NCBI GenBank assembly: GCA_964036315.1
Contig: OZ038496.1
Span: forward strand, 13,604,622-13,668,621
Direction of reading: 5' to 3'
Length of the DNA stretch: 64,000 nt
From: Acanthosepion esculentum
Taxonomy: Eukaryota; Mollusca; Cephalopoda; Sepiida; Sepiidae
Part shown: piece by piece, positions 37,601 to 42,309 of the stretch
How the letters are laid out: each line of letters opens with the position of its first letter
How positions within the stretch are numbered: the first letter of the stretch is position 1
Translations under genes and position numbers: made by a program
Notes under the pieces: generated by a model
Told to the model about the DNA's origin: nothing
Databases searched by the model: none
Seen by the model: the letters and a program-made list of their open reading frames with translations, nothing else

Positions 37601-38709
37601 TACGAAGCCACACGTATAGAGCACTCAGTGCGGATCAAACTCACTACAAATGATCTAAAAAACGTTTTACTTGGTGACTATAGCGTCCTTTAGTTTCTAT
37701 TGTTACTCGAGAAAAAGCCGGTGTGACATTTTTTTTTCTTAGTGGGGGACATGTGGCTTAAATTAACATATGGTCAGGTAAATGATGATTTTTATTTTTT
37801 ACGTATTTTACAATTCAGTCAAAAAAACAAGTTCAGTCTAATAATTTCCATGTTAAATTAATTAGCTGCTCAACTTTACAAAACATTTCGACTGGATGAC
37901 ATACGGTAAAACTAAAAAATATGCAGATCGTGTAAAAAAAAACATGAATTGACTGAAATCAAAGAGAAATTCTGTCATCACGTTGACAATTTTTAAAAAA
38001 TTTCAAAATCAAAAGAAAGTTAAATTTCTCAGATTTGATGGTTTTAAATTTTAATTAAGATAAGTTTTCTTTCATAAATACTTAAATAAATAAAATTTGG
38101 CTAAAAATAATGGAATTAAAATAAAGTAAACTAAAAAATAAACTGCTGAATTCGTAAAATACTTTTTCAAAAACTTCGTAGTTCATTTTTTACTTTTTTT
38201 AAATTACGATATACACATTTTGTAAAACTAAAAAATGGCATTTTTCTAGTTCTTGGCTAATTGAAATTAGATTAAAAATAAAAATTAAATGTGTAACTTA
38301 GAAATATGATAATTAATGCCACCTAAAAAAAGGAGTAATCAATAAAAAAGACGTAAGAAAATAAACAAGAATGAATGTCGATAGATAACCGGAAAGCAAG
38401 GAATTTAAAACAACAAAAAAACATATGGTTTGTTTGTTGTTTTAGGTAAAGTGAAGTATTTTTAAGTTAGAATCTAATTTAAACACAGTGTGAAATTAGA
38501 TATAAAATTAATAATTTTATTACTCAATCGATTATCAGTAATTAAAAAAAAAAAAAAGAAAGAAAGACTTACCTGTAAGGATTTGAATCAACAACTTCGG
38601 AGCTCATCTCGTCAATTTTCTCTCTCTTTACCGATCGGCATTGTTTCTCTAAAGATGCCACTTTCTCATTCAGTAGCGAAATTTTTTTCTGCAATTCTTC
38701 TACAGACAT
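9570..38709 (-). CDS. UBA5: UBA5, UFM1-activating enzyme (E1-like), exons 1-10 of a gene truncated by the window edge
   Basis: UBA5 adenylates the C-terminal glycine of UFM1 and carries it as a thioester before transfer to the E2 UFC1; it is a cytosolic homodimer. Ten exons join in frame without a stop to give 334 codons: 38573-38709, 30297-30342, 27272-27361, 25644-25753, 22807-22893, 20695-20779, 17156-17260, 14321-14448, 10296-10431, 9570-9648. Visible landmarks: coiled N-terminus (residues 1-33), [13 protein letters not shown] lead-in, GVGGVG nucleotide loop (72-77), [17 protein letters not shown], zinc cysteines C218, C221, C295, C300, and catalytic C242 in [13 protein letters not shown]. 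The order matches animal UBA5 (about 400 residues). The C-terminal 55-60 residues, including the rest of the LIR/UFIM motif and the UFC1-binding tail, are not found in 1-9569 and are probably further left. All donors are GT (nine GTAAG/GTAAA-type, one GTCAG) and all acceptors AG. Confidence 0.97.
10012..10183. repeat. Small inverted-repeat element with hammerhead-like cores in both arms
   Basis: Arms of about 55 bp (10012-10066 and 10130-10183) are imperfect inverted copies: GTTTCGG...CTCCAG.C.TCCTCAGGTG.TAT..ATCTGG.TAACCT. The minus-strand left arm and plus-strand right arm each read CTGAGGA-stem-GAAAC. Downstream words (gatgaagacaatagtc, aaatagtgtaaat) match the element at 33118-33555, showing one family. 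Confidence 0.7.
10296..10431 (-). CDS. UBA5: UBA5 exon 9 (second zinc pair)
   Basis: Completes a Lys codon and adds 45 codons: [53 protein letters not shown] supplies the second pair of structural zinc ligands. The acceptor is CTTTGTAG. The donor GTCAG is the only one in this gene not of GTAAN type. Confidence 0.95.
10750..11520 (+). pseudogene. Mariner-type transposase remnant, internally deleted
   Basis: The N-terminal part reads [13 protein letters not shown], then a helix-turn-helix region with [15 protein letters not shown] and NYEGT.TRK. The sequence then jumps to the C-terminal half, frame-shifted: [29 protein letters not shown] (second catalytic Asp), [11 protein letters not shown] (third Asp) and [14 protein letters not shown], with stops between. 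The first catalytic Asp region is missing. The right end holds GCGCCCTGTA, resembling an inverted-repeat terminus; no matching left end was seen. Confidence 0.85.
11690..12285 (-). pseudogene. LINE family J, 3' end (C-terminal RT region and tail)
   Basis: Reading on the minus strand: [17 protein letters not shown] then [19 protein letters not shown], the conserved segment of jockey/CR1-like non-LTR RT proteins, then a decayed frame and the 3' tail CCTTGCTTTGGGTGAAATGA. 5'-truncated like the other copies (25797, 28966, 41400, 50480, 52236, 55335, 58478, 61895). Confidence 0.82.
12286..13550. other. Unassigned sequence in UBA5 intron 8
   Basis: No exon or classified element recognised. It contains a G-run near 12570-12582. 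A 155-codon minus frame (12731-13198) has no recognisable domain and low-complexity composition, so it is not called. Confidence 0.4.
13560..13840. repeat. Dispersed repeat A, copy 2
   Basis: Second copy of the repeat at 1085-1405, same orientation, 12.4 kb away. It begins with a local duplication of ATATAACTTCCT and ends GAACCCAGTACATATTTAGG. Confidence 0.7.
14105..14260. repeat. Direct repeats around GAAATACTAGTC
   Basis: GAAATACTAGTC.AAAAT.AATAATAA..ACAATG occurs at about 14115, 14223 and again at 16687 in the next intron. Copies are spaced 108 bp and 2.5 kb; this looks like part of a dispersed element that exon 8 now sits between. Confidence 0.6.
14321..14448 (-). CDS. UBA5: UBA5 exon 8 (catalytic cysteine)
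   Basis: Forty-two codons plus two bases. It starts with the second zinc-pair Cys in CAPPLVVAT, then [18 protein letters not shown], where the Cys is the UFM1 thioester residue (Cys250 in human, 242 here), and ends [15 protein letters not shown]. Human UBA5 has TTMGVVAG; Ala replaces that Gly here. The acceptor is CTGTCAAG and the donor GTAAGA. Confidence 0.95.
14732..14762. repeat. (TG)n microsatellite
   Basis: About 15 uninterrupted TG dinucleotides in UBA5 intron 7. Confidence 0.97.
14930..15371. repeat. Inverted-ended AT-rich element related to the minisatellite flanks
   Basis: ACTCCCTTGGCAATATTTAC near 14940 is the inverse of TAAACATTGCCAAGGGAGT near 15310. The right end continues ATAATAGTAGTGTCAAGGGA, matching the right arm of the 38-bp array (9350-9371). 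The interior has a roughly 145-bp direct duplication (ACAAAATTAT.AAAATATGTAAACC ... TTTACCATTTCATAA) instead of the minisatellite. Confidence 0.65.
15863..16395. repeat. Dispersed repeat C, copy 1
   Basis: Aligns over its whole length, same orientation, with 47836-48530: ATAAGGTAGTATT.ATATAAA at the start, TAGAGACATGTCA, TTTTTCTTGTTAAAAAGTTG and AATGACGTCAAAAT near the end. No stable ORF; class unknown. Confidence 0.85.
16508..16673. mobile_element. MITE-like element with about 35-bp inverted termini
   Basis: The left end TGTTGCTTTTTATTGCAACT + CTCAAACCAACATTC and the right end (reverse complement) TGTTGTATTTTATTGCAACT + CCCAAACTGTCATTC match over 35 bp with few mismatches. The 166-bp element has no coding capacity. 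Flanking TTATC is present on both sides in inverted sense, so the true ends may extend a few bases. Confidence 0.75.
17156..17260 (-). CDS. UBA5: UBA5 exon 7 (first zinc cysteine)
   Basis: Thirty-five whole codons, [20 protein letters not shown] then [15 protein letters not shown]. The Cys of PCFA is the first half of the CxxC zinc pair, completed by the first codon of exon 8. The acceptor is TTTTCAG and the donor GTAAGT. Confidence 0.95.
18050..18071. repeat. A-rich tract
   Basis: Twenty-plus adenines broken by single G bases, downstream of a TTTCTTTCTATAAAAGAG stretch. Possibly a retroposon tail, but no body was recognised. Confidence 0.5.
18472..18650 (-). repeat. 5S-headed SINE, tail fragment
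   Basis: Holds only the 3' part of the SINE at 18785-19183: GATTGATTTATTTGTTTTCT, TTATCAACCATTTGCAGG, TTATTTAAAGCCAGGAAATA and the TTAGCTGGGGAGGAGAAGAG block. It lies about 310 bp from the fuller copy and in the same orientation. Confidence 0.8.
18785..19183 (-). repeat. Composite SINE with 5S rRNA-derived head and tRNA-like body
   Basis: Plus-strand 19075-19183 is the reverse complement of a diverged 5S rRNA: CTTACAGCACCTGGTATTCC, GTCACCCATCTAGG, GATGTTGCTTAACCGGTGAT and a GATGTGGCC end. Inward lies a tRNA-like part (TGTAAT.CATAA, then GAGTT.CAATTCC-type B box), then the AGCTATGGGTTAAT block and a TTTAAATAACC tail. Direction is minus. Confidence 0.88.
19340..19665. repeat. Dispersed repeat D, copy 1
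   Basis: Matches 46960-47590: AAACAAACGACAAT.GCATG, AATCAAAGGAAAA.GACATTAAA, a TG-rich middle, AGCAGCAGCGTT, ATCTACGTT.GACTACATCTG and TTTTATAGACTTAAATAGCA. Copy 2 is longer in the middle. Confidence 0.8.
19666..20690. other. Unassigned sequence in UBA5 intron 6
   Basis: No gene seen. Contains two imperfect copies of CCCACTTCTAAAATGAT followed by A/T runs at about 20434 and 20518, and a run of AGAGAATAG-type words near 20140-20190. Confidence 0.4.
20695..20779 (-). CDS. UBA5: UBA5 exon 6
   Basis: Eighty-five bases: one base completing a Lys codon, then [20 protein letters not shown] and EARMAINT. The SCVDNFEAR block is a hallmark of the UBA5/MoeB-type adenylation fold. The acceptor is TTCTTCAG and the donor GTAAGT. 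Confidence 0.95.
21100..21860. repeat. 95-bp tandem array with a palindrome in each unit
   Basis: GACACTTAAT recurs at 21301, 21396, 21491, 21586 and 21681 (95 bp apart), then at 21772 after a 4-bp deletion; more diverged units lie to the left, giving about eight in total. Each unit contains TGGGACAGAG ... CTCTGTCCCA, a perfect 10-bp inverted repeat around a loop of about 21 nt. It sits in UBA5 intron 5. Confidence 0.97.
21861..22800. other. Unassigned sequence in UBA5 intron 5
   Basis: Contains CCACTCAAGGTAGAG.ATTACTA near 21975, shared with 37275, and two copies of CCTCTCAT.AGTT.GTTAATACC near 22400 and 22590. No gene seen. Confidence 0.4.
22807..22893 (-). CDS. UBA5: UBA5 exon 5
   Basis: Completes a Lys codon, adds [17 protein letters not shown] and [11 protein letters not shown], and leaves two bases. 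It corresponds to the NINPDV...NYNITT block of UBA5. The acceptor is TTTGTAG; the donor GTAAAT is weaker than the others. The phase joins cleanly to exons 4 and 6. Confidence 0.94.
22900..23705. other. Unassigned sequence in UBA5 intron 4
   Basis: No recognisable coding or RNA feature. Long frames here are driven by T-runs near 22990 and 23070. Confidence 0.4.
23709..23759. repeat. (GT)n microsatellite
   Basis: About 25 uninterrupted GT dinucleotides. Confidence 0.98.
23860..24660 (+). repeat. tRNA-headed SINE and repeated SINE tails
   Basis: 24095-24185 is tRNA-like: ATGGCCGAGTTGGTCTAAGG (A box) and GCAGGTTCAAGTCCAGCCGG (B box), then GGACACATATTTTTATAACA. It is followed by the SINE tail TTCAGGCCAGTAGATGTAAA + TAAATAAATA and AGCATCTACTTAAACA.GAGTATCC. 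That tail is present three times (about 23885-24010, 24214-24350, 24545-24655). An inverted tail copy lies at 25130-25190. The leader lacks a closed tRNA acceptor stem, so it is a SINE head and not a tRNA gene. Confidence 0.82.
24970..25029. repeat. (TAA)n and (TA)n microsatellites
   Basis: A TAA run at 24970-24988 passes directly into a TA run to 25029. Confidence 0.97.
25130..25190 (-). repeat. Inverted SINE tail
   Basis: TTTATTTATTTACATCTACTGGCCTGAATA is the reverse complement of the tail of the SINE at 24095-24350. Confidence 0.7.
25644..25753 (-). CDS. UBA5: UBA5 exon 4
   Basis: Thirty-six codons plus two bases. It starts [18 protein letters not shown] and continues [18 protein letters not shown]. 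The Asp in FDYDKVE and the NMNR motif are adenylation-site residues in E1-type enzymes. The acceptor is CATAACAG and the donor GTAAGT. Confidence 0.96.
25797..26350 (-). pseudogene. LINE family J, 3' end
   Basis: On plus, the copy begins ATTTCACCTCAAGAAAGGCA and follows the same order as 11690-12285: GAACAATAAAAGA, TTGACATTGCATTTAAATTT-like, AAGATCAAAGTTG, a decayed C-terminal frame, and the region for the IQ.R.CNVI segment (CATTGCATATCTGTCTTTGG). It starts 43 bp from UBA5 exon 4. Confidence 0.78.
26618..26957 (-). repeat. 5S-headed SINE
   Basis: Plus strand shows the tail TTATCAACATTTTAAGGTTA, the AGCTGGGGGGGAGAAGAGGT block, the tRNA-like GAATTCAAACTCGGCTCTCT, and the 5S-derived end TTCCAAGTGGTTACCCATCT + AAGTACTGACCAGG and CGTTGCTTAACTTCAGTGAT. 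Minus orientation. Confidence 0.85.
27114..27140. repeat. Poly-A tract
   Basis: About 26 adenines, 130 bp from UBA5 exon 3. Could be the tail of a plus-strand retroposon; no body was recognised to its left. Confidence 0.6.
27272..27361 (-). CDS. UBA5: UBA5 exon 3 (nucleotide-binding loop)
   Basis: Thirty whole codons (phase 0 at both ends) beginning [18 protein letters not shown]. It carries the GxGxxG Rossmann loop of E1 enzymes that binds ATP, then [12 protein letters not shown]. The acceptor is TTTTTTCCAG and the donor GTAAG. Confidence 0.96.
27418..28415. repeat. Cluster of (TA)n microsatellites
   Basis: Pure TA/AT runs at about 27418-27448, 27592-27634, 28178-28226, 28309-28331 and 28387-28411, with unassigned sequence between. 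Frames such as the Tyr/Ile runs here are artefacts of these dinucleotides. Confidence 0.93.
28416..28965. other. Unassigned sequence in UBA5 intron 2
   Basis: No gene, RNA or recognised repeat. Slightly less AT-rich than its surroundings and possibly a decayed transposon, but no conserved motif was identified. Confidence 0.35.
28966..29059 (-). pseudogene. LINE family J 3' tail, left part of an interrupted copy
   Basis: ATTTCACCCCAAGCAAGACA, TAAAGCTACCAACATGCAAG and the TGAGAAAAAA region match the other J tails. The copy stops at 29059 and resumes at 29732, with a 672-bp insertion between flanked by ACTAT on both sides. Confidence 0.85.
29060..29731 (-). mobile_element. Ty3/gypsy-type (Mag-like) LTR + gag 5' fragment inserted in a LINE
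   Basis: The insertion starts TG and ends CA, with 5-bp ACTAT duplicated at 29055-29059 and 29732-29736. Reading on minus: a 79-bp LTR-like segment (29653-29731, TG...CA, with inverted ends), then a 198-codon gag frame from 29653 to 29060. Gag begins [20 protein letters not shown], with a SAM-like N-terminal region, and ends [20 protein letters not shown] just before where the zinc knuckle would be expected. Short LTRs of this size are typical of Mag-lineage elements. No protease, RT or 3' LTR is present. Confidence 0.82.
29732..30010 (-). pseudogene. LINE family J, right part of the interrupted copy
   Basis: Resumes as AGAGAACAATGAATGAATAG, TTGACATTGCATTTAAATTT and GGAAGATCAACGTTAACTGG, the order seen at 25880-25980. 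It continues as decayed C-terminal sequence and then as GGAAACACTGG-type duplications to about 30010. Confidence 0.75.
30297..30342 (-). CDS. UBA5: UBA5 exon 2
   Basis: A 46-nt exon that completes the split Ser and adds 15 codons, [15 protein letters not shown], a very conserved UBA5 segment just before the adenylation domain. The acceptor is CTCACCAG and the donor GTAAGT. Intron 1 upstream is about 8.2 kb, the longest complete intron here. Confidence 0.95.
30430..30600. repeat. Dispersed repeat E, copy 1
   Basis: CAATTGAAAAGTGGTTGTTA, CCTGGGGCAAGGGATCTTTC and CAAGTAACAGGAGACA match 31437-31570, exactly in order. Each copy runs into a TA microsatellite, suggesting that the two loci are one duplicated unit or two insertions of one element. 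Confidence 0.8.
30625..30819. repeat. Foldback element with about 37-bp inverted ends
   Basis: AATATGATTCCTTCGCT (to 30660) and its reverse complement AGCGAAGGAATCATATT (from 30784) bound a 120-bp centre; an AT-rich outer part of each arm also matches. The centre contains GCCGAAACCC and CTGTTTCATCCTCAAGCG. MITE-like, no coding capacity. Confidence 0.75.
31060..31291. repeat. Near-perfect long inverted repeat (hairpin) in UBA5 intron 1
   Basis: Arms 31060-31168 and 31183-31291 are reverse complements with only about a dozen differences: GTGAATTACA.TTAATGAGA, CAAACAATTTACCTCATAC, TCCATGGGAA, TTATCAATGCAAATACATTT + ACTAAA, around a 14-nt loop. Neither arm has coding capacity. It lies about 720 bp upstream of exon 2 in the transcript. 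Confidence 0.93.
31437..31636. repeat. Dispersed repeat E, copy 2, with (TA)n
   Basis: Second copy of 30430-30600, 1.0 kb away in the same orientation, followed by a GTGTGT-TATATA run. Confidence 0.8.
31656..31972 (-). repeat. tRNA-like SINE bounded by inverted 28-bp ends
   Basis: TAGTGGATACTTGTGTTTGA + AATAGATG at 31656-31683 is the inverse of 31945-31972. Between them, minus-strand sequence reads TGTAGCCGAGACGTAAACTA and GATGCAGGTTCAATCCTTGC, an A-box/B-box pair, then GAGAGCACATT as in other SINEs here. Probably a SINE pair or a SINE captured in a foldback. Confidence 0.65.
32038..32580 (-). pseudogene. Mariner transposase C-terminal remnant
   Basis: On minus, [20 protein letters not shown] (second catalytic Asp) and PPYSPDL (third Asp) are followed by [14 protein letters not shown], with frameshifts. 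Upstream frames contain [14 protein letters not shown] and [10 protein letters not shown]. 32038-32060 (GCTGATCAAAAAGTATTGGG) resembles a mariner terminal repeat. The N-terminal half is missing. Confidence 0.85.
32600..33115. other. Unassigned sequence in UBA5 intron 1
   Basis: No gene or recognised element. AT-rich and without notable repeats. Confidence 0.35.
33118..33555. mobile_element. Inverted-arm element with hammerhead-like cores and internal tRNA-like segment
   Basis: Arms of about 110 bp (33134-33240 and 33440-33535) are inverted copies: CACTATTTACATTGTTCA, CTCCGGCCATCTTCAGG and ACAACGTTTCGGCCGTTGTA on the left. The flanking word GGATTGGTAAAA is present directly outside both arms (33124, 33539), a possible 12-bp or longer target duplication. 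The centre has a minus-strand tRNA-like part (GTGAGTTCAATACCTGG). No ORF. Inverted arms carrying ribozyme-like cores are reminiscent of Penelope-like element ends; this is inference. Confidence 0.7.
33690..34105 (+). pseudogene. LINE family K 3' end (C-terminal fragment and A-rich tail)
   Basis: Frame reads [20 protein letters not shown], then [16 protein letters not shown], the typical last residues of jockey-like LINE proteins. It ends TACGAGGTGAACTTCAGTGT followed by an A-run at 34091-34103. 33755-33850 also resembles the right arm of the 33118-33555 element, so the LINE end may have captured or been hit by it. Confidence 0.72.
34270..34440 (+). repeat. SINE, tRNA-like part
   Basis: GCAGGTAGTGTAATGGATAT and CCGAGTTCAAATTCCAGCC form an A/B-box pair, followed by ATTCACTTTTGCACTAA and GAAAGGCATGAATCCATCTT, the body of the 5S-headed SINE family in plus orientation. 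The 5S head is absent. Confidence 0.75.
34430..35565 (+). pseudogene. LINE family K, internally duplicated C-terminal region
   Basis: Two diverged copies about 390 bp apart share CAATAGCCAGCAACTTTTAC/CAATGCCCAGCAACTTTTTT, AGTATTGTTG.CATATCTG.G and CCAGAAAGTA. Translations in broken frames give LEEYCCHIW-type and FKI/MFKFQK blocks of the RT C-terminus. The end CCTTGTATTGAGTGAACATT + AGTATAG-A(n) matches the tail at 34068-34103. Confidence 0.68.
35566..36164. other. Unassigned sequence in UBA5 intron 1
   Basis: No gene. The words GGCTCATTTGGAAGGACGAG.AA and ATGATT.ATTTAAAT near 36050 and 35850 recur near 36845 and 36960, so an about 800-900-bp diverged duplication spans this part. Confidence 0.45.
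36165..36555 (-). repeat. Three tandem copies of an internally deleted 5S-headed SINE
   Basis: ATCAACCCTTTTGTGCATTA + TTTAAAGCCAAAACATATTT and the 5S-derived remnant (GCAGTCC..ATCTAAGTGA.CAGGAT) recur three times at about 128-134 bp. The middle part including the tRNA-like body is deleted from each. Tandem SINE tails of this kind point to unequal exchange after deletion. Confidence 0.8.
36556..37137. other. Unassigned sequence in UBA5 intron 1
   Basis: No gene. Contains the second half of the duplication mentioned for 35566-36164 (ATGGCTCCTTTGTAAGGACG near 36845). Confidence 0.4.
37138..37265 (-). repeat. 5S-headed SINE fragment
   Basis: TTACAGCTTATCAACTCTTT, GGGTTATTTAAAGCCAA and the 5S-like ACCATGTATTCCCAGGCGAT; the body is deleted as in 36165-36555. 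Confidence 0.78.
37441..37665. repeat. Inverted pair of tRNA-like segments
   Basis: GTAGTGAGTGTCGATCCTCG at 37444 and, inverted, GTAGTGAGTTTGATCCGCAC (minus, from about 37656) are followed on each arm by ACTCAG..CT and TGTGGC. The B-box-like sequence suggests two SINE heads facing each other. Confidence 0.5.
37690..38560. other. Very AT-rich 5' part of UBA5 intron 1
   Basis: No gene or element recognised; A/T homopolymers dominate. Confidence 0.4.
38573..38709 (-). CDS. UBA5: UBA5 exon 1 (start codon, coiled N-terminus)
   Basis: Codes for 45 residues plus two bases of a split Ser codon. The start chosen is MSVEELQKK, followed by a Leu/Lys/Glu-rich heptad-like stretch, as in animal UBA5; the exon ends in [10 protein letters not shown] and a GTAAGT donor. 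An in-frame ATG 34 codons upstream (38811) would add a Phe/Tyr/Ile-rich extension not expected of UBA5, so it is treated as leader sequence. Confidence 0.95.
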
Positions 38710-38860
38710 GATGGAATGGCTAACTGTTATTAATATACCTTTGGAATTTTGTCTGTCTAAACTGAATTCAGTGATAAATTCTAGATACGGATAGGAAAAT
38801 ACTTCCAACAAGAGCAGACTAAAAGACGTGCCGACGTGGTCCTGCCGACAATCAAGGGAG
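38710..38860 (-). promoter_or_regulatory. UBA5: UBA5 5' leader and proximal promoter region
   Basis: Sequence immediately upstream of the UBA5 start. No TATA box is evident at a conventional distance. It holds an in-frame ATG at 38811 with no stop before the main start, so either an N-terminal extension or a non-initiating upstream ATG is possible. The transcription start cannot be placed from sequence alone. Confidence 0.4.
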
Positions 38861-38954
38861 GTAATGCTGATATCAAAATATGAGCAAAAGTTTATTCTTA
38901 ATTACTTCCCTTTGTTAAGTTGCATTTACGCTTAATCTCAATCGAAACACTTCT

Positions 38955-40160
38955 ACGTGCCATGTCCCTGGCTCTTTCTGTCTCTTGTAGCCCTTTTAGT
39001 ATAGTTTGTCTTCCAATCCCTATTTTGCCAACCATTTAAACAAAATCATTATGTAGGTTATTCACTGTTTTCCTCTGTCCCTCTTGCCATCAATGTCCTC
39101 GGTATGGCGATAAACTACACACATGTTCCTGGGTGAAACAATAAACTTTACTACACCCGACAGCAAGGCCTATGATCTGGAGGTTTTGAGGAGTGTGGAA
39201 CCACCTCTTCATTGCTGGTGTTCCCAGGTCTACCATGTCCCGTGGTGGTAACACCTGTTAGGCGGGGCAGCTATGGGCAAATAGTTTTAACCCCCAAACT
39301 GGGGTTAACCTTGTAAAAATAGGTTTTACCAGAAATACATTATATTACCATTTTTTTGAAAAAATATTACCAGTAATTCATTTTTTGAAAAAAATATTAC
39401 CAACAATACATTTTGAATAAAAATCTTGTTGGTATTACATAACCCATTGAGGCTGATATGCCGTAAAACAAAACAAACCAAAACAAAACAACCTTGCCAT
39501 CAATATCGTGTGTCAAATCTTTTGAGCCCTCTTTCCTCATTATGTGCCCTAAAAAATCAGCTGTCTCTTTCTGATATTAAGCATAACTGTCCTTTTCCTC
39601 TAAAACTTCGTCATTGCTCATATGTTCAGTCCATGATATTCTCAGCATCCTTCTGCAGAACCACATTTTGGTTGTTTCAAGTATCTTCTTCATCCGCGAT
39701 GAGATTAGCTAGCATTCACTGCCATATAGTAGGACCGATATTACACAACAGTTCAGTAGTCTTTTCTAATCCTATGTTCCTGTTTCTTAATACTTTGCTT
39801 AGCTTTTGGAAGGTATTTTTCGCTATCCCAATGCGACTTTGAATTTCTGTGTCGCACTTTCCGTCCTCTGTTAAAACATGTCACAGATATTTAAATCTTT
39901 GTACTTGCTTGATTTTGGTATATTACTTATTTCCAATAAGTAATTCGCATGTTGGGTCCTTCTTTTTGCTGACAGCCATACATTCTGTTTTCTTTTAGTC
40001 ATTTCTTGTTTTCCATTACTACTTCTTGGAGGAGTTCACGTAATTTCCTTTTTGTGTCTGCTATCAATACTGTGTCTTCTGCATATCTTATGTTGTTAAG
40101 GCTGTGATTACGAATATTGAATCCTGGCAGGGATTTTAATTACCTCAGAATTGCTATACT
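38955..40160 (-). pseudogene. LINE family R, RT domain to C-terminus, decayed
   Basis: On minus, 40060-40110 gives IRYAEDTVLIADTKRKL, the catalytic YADD box of a reverse transcriptase with Asp changed to Glu. Next come ECMAVSKKKDPTCELLIGN, LTEDGKCDTEIQSRIGIAKN and FQKLSKVL, then the LEKTTELL region. A TYL-type C-terminus lies near 39055 and a tail toward 38955. At least two in-frame stops follow the YAED box. This LINE end lies 245 bp upstream of the UBA5 start and in the same direction. Confidence 0.85.
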
Positions 40161-41395
40161 GTAGTGTAAAAGTTGAATAAGTCTGGTGACGTAGTGTCTT
40201 AATAAACAAATCATCAGCAACATTAAGGGTATAAAAATGTCAAACCGTTAATTAACTCTGTTTTCATGTTTCCCCACTTTCAAAGTGTGTGCCATCAACT
40301 TTTCACACCGAATCCAAAATGGTCGCGAACGCATCACACGCAAACACACCTACACAGGTAAGTCACACTCAAATACATTTATTAACAATTTTCGTTGTGT
40401 ATTCAATTTATTTCTAGGAAAAGAAACTCTTAAACTTTACTTTTAAAAATTTTGTTTTATAAATGTTATCTTGCATTGCAAATCAGTCTCTGTTATGTTG
40501 TGCATATACCTTGTCATCACCATTAATTCATGTAAAATATTCCCGTAGAAACCTTTATTATGGTCCAGAATAATGATGATAATTTCATCATTCTAAAAAT
40601 AACCTTGTCATCAGTGATGATAGAAAAGAAGGATATTTCATCGTCCTAAACCTCATCATTATAAAAACAACCCTTCCACTACAAGAGAGTCAGTAGAGTA
40701 GAGAACAGTAGAGTAGATTAGGGTACCTGTACTGTAGTCTGTGATGAGTAGACAAGAAGCAGTAGCAGTACAGAAACACATGTCTAGCCAGAGCTCCGTG
40801 AAGATCGAAAACAGACGATTTTTAAACGCCATCCTCATAAACGAAATTCTCGGAACAAAACCAAGTAAGCTCTGACTTTTAAACAAAAGAGACATTGAGA
40901 ACATTTTTACACACATCATACCAATGTTCTGTAATTCACATCACAAAAAGAAAATATAAATTCTTGTTATTTATGTCAACACGTGTCTCAAGTTTTTATT
41001 GTTGTTATCGTTGTACGTTTTATGCATTTTAATTTCTGTCATTAATAACAACCCCGTTACAGTCAACAAATAATAACAACGGGGGAAATAATACATCAAC
41101 ACCAACTTATAAACCCCGTAGGAACCTTATACATTAATTATAGAAGTGGCCAACACACAAAAGTGAGAAGACACATCCTTGTCTTACGCCCCTTTCTGTT
41201 TTTGTATATTTACCAAATACATTTTCTATCCGTATGCAGGCGGTTTGCTCTAAGAATTAGTTCTGGATTATCCTTCCCAAAAAGAAAAATTGCGAAATTA
41301 TTGCGTGACTAAAATATTCGTTCGATTAACAAAATAAAGGTGCCAGGGATGAAAGTATCGGAAATAAACAAAACTGCACTCGATTTCTAACCATA
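40161..41395. other. Unassigned intergenic sequence
   Basis: No gene accepted. A 44-codon plus frame at 40747-40880 (start MSRQEAVAVQKHM) ends RRFLNAILINEILGTKPSKL and has a GTAAGC-like donor inside its last codons; a second short frame at 40318 (MVANASH) ends at GTAAGT. Either could be an orphan 5' exon, but nothing downstream supports this. Confidence 0.35.
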
Positions 41396-41399
41396 GAGA

Positions 41400-42165
41400 A
41401 CCATCCCTGCACCCCCTCCCCATTAGAATGTCTGACGCTCAACTTCACTAGAGCACCTCTTTGCGACTACTTGGTCTCACATTGTCTGCTGACCTGAGAT
41501 GTAACAAATGCATTGAGTCAATAGCTTCGTCCACCGCAAGGAAACTTGGCTCCCTGTGCCGCGCCAGGAAATCTTTCGCGTCGGAGTCGATCCTTCAAAT
41601 CTACAAATCAACCATTTGCACTTGTATGGAGTATTGCCGCTATATACAGTCTGGAGCTCCTTCTGTTTGTCTCAAGGTTCTTGATAAAATCCAGAGACGG
41701 ATATGCAATGTAATTGGTCCTGATCTGGCATCTCGTCTGCAGTCGCTCTCTCACAGACGTGCCGTCGCCTCCCTCTGTCTTTTTTACAAATACTTCCATG
41801 GTAACTGCTCCGATGAGCTGCTTTCGCTGGTTCCCAGACTTCACGAATTTAAGCGTTCTACTAGGCTGGCATCTCGCTCTCACCCTTTCACTGTCGAAAC
41901 TGTTAAATGTAGCCGTCTCTTCTACTCCAATAGCTTCATGTCTCGCACTTCTCGCCTGTGGAACTCCCCCCTTTTCCTGTTTCCCTGATGGCTATAATCT
42001 CCAACAATCGACGTCTCCTGATGCCTTGATCTATCTCCTATCCTTCTCTTCATCCTTTCCTCTATCACTCCTATTTGCTCTCGCTCCAACTCTCTGTAAC
42101 CCCTTGCGTGCTAGTGGCTTCCCGCCTTGCTTGGGGTGAAACGCTTAAAAATAAAAAATAAAAAA
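41400..42165 (+). pseudogene. LINE family J, longest copy in the window
   Basis: An intact 175-codon C-terminal frame (41461-41988): [75 protein letters not shown] and RTSRLWNSPLF. The frame then shifts, and the 3' tail CCTTGCTTGGGGTGAAACGC is followed by AAAATAAAAAATAAA. It looks younger than the other J copies. The 5' two-thirds are missing. Confidence 0.88.
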
Positions 42166-42309
42166 AATAAACTCTATTTCCAACACAAATACCTACCCAC
42201 ATGCATACCACGTTAAAACACACCCAAACTTTATTTTCTACCCAATGATAGACAACATTTACAATCACAAGAAAAAGATTCCACGGTGCAACGTACACCT
42301 TTTAAATCA

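Noticed and set aside
40747..40880. Short plus frame ending RRFLNAILINEILGTKPSKL with a GTAAGC-like donor, looking like the first exon of a homeobox-type gene (eh1-like motif).
   Set aside because: Only 44 codons, no homeodomain or other exon downstream, and LINE sequence starts within 700 bp. Recorded under the 40161-41395 entry instead.
42071..42298. Minus frame overlapping the end of LINE J.
   Set aside because: Antisense shadow of the LINE 3' tail.
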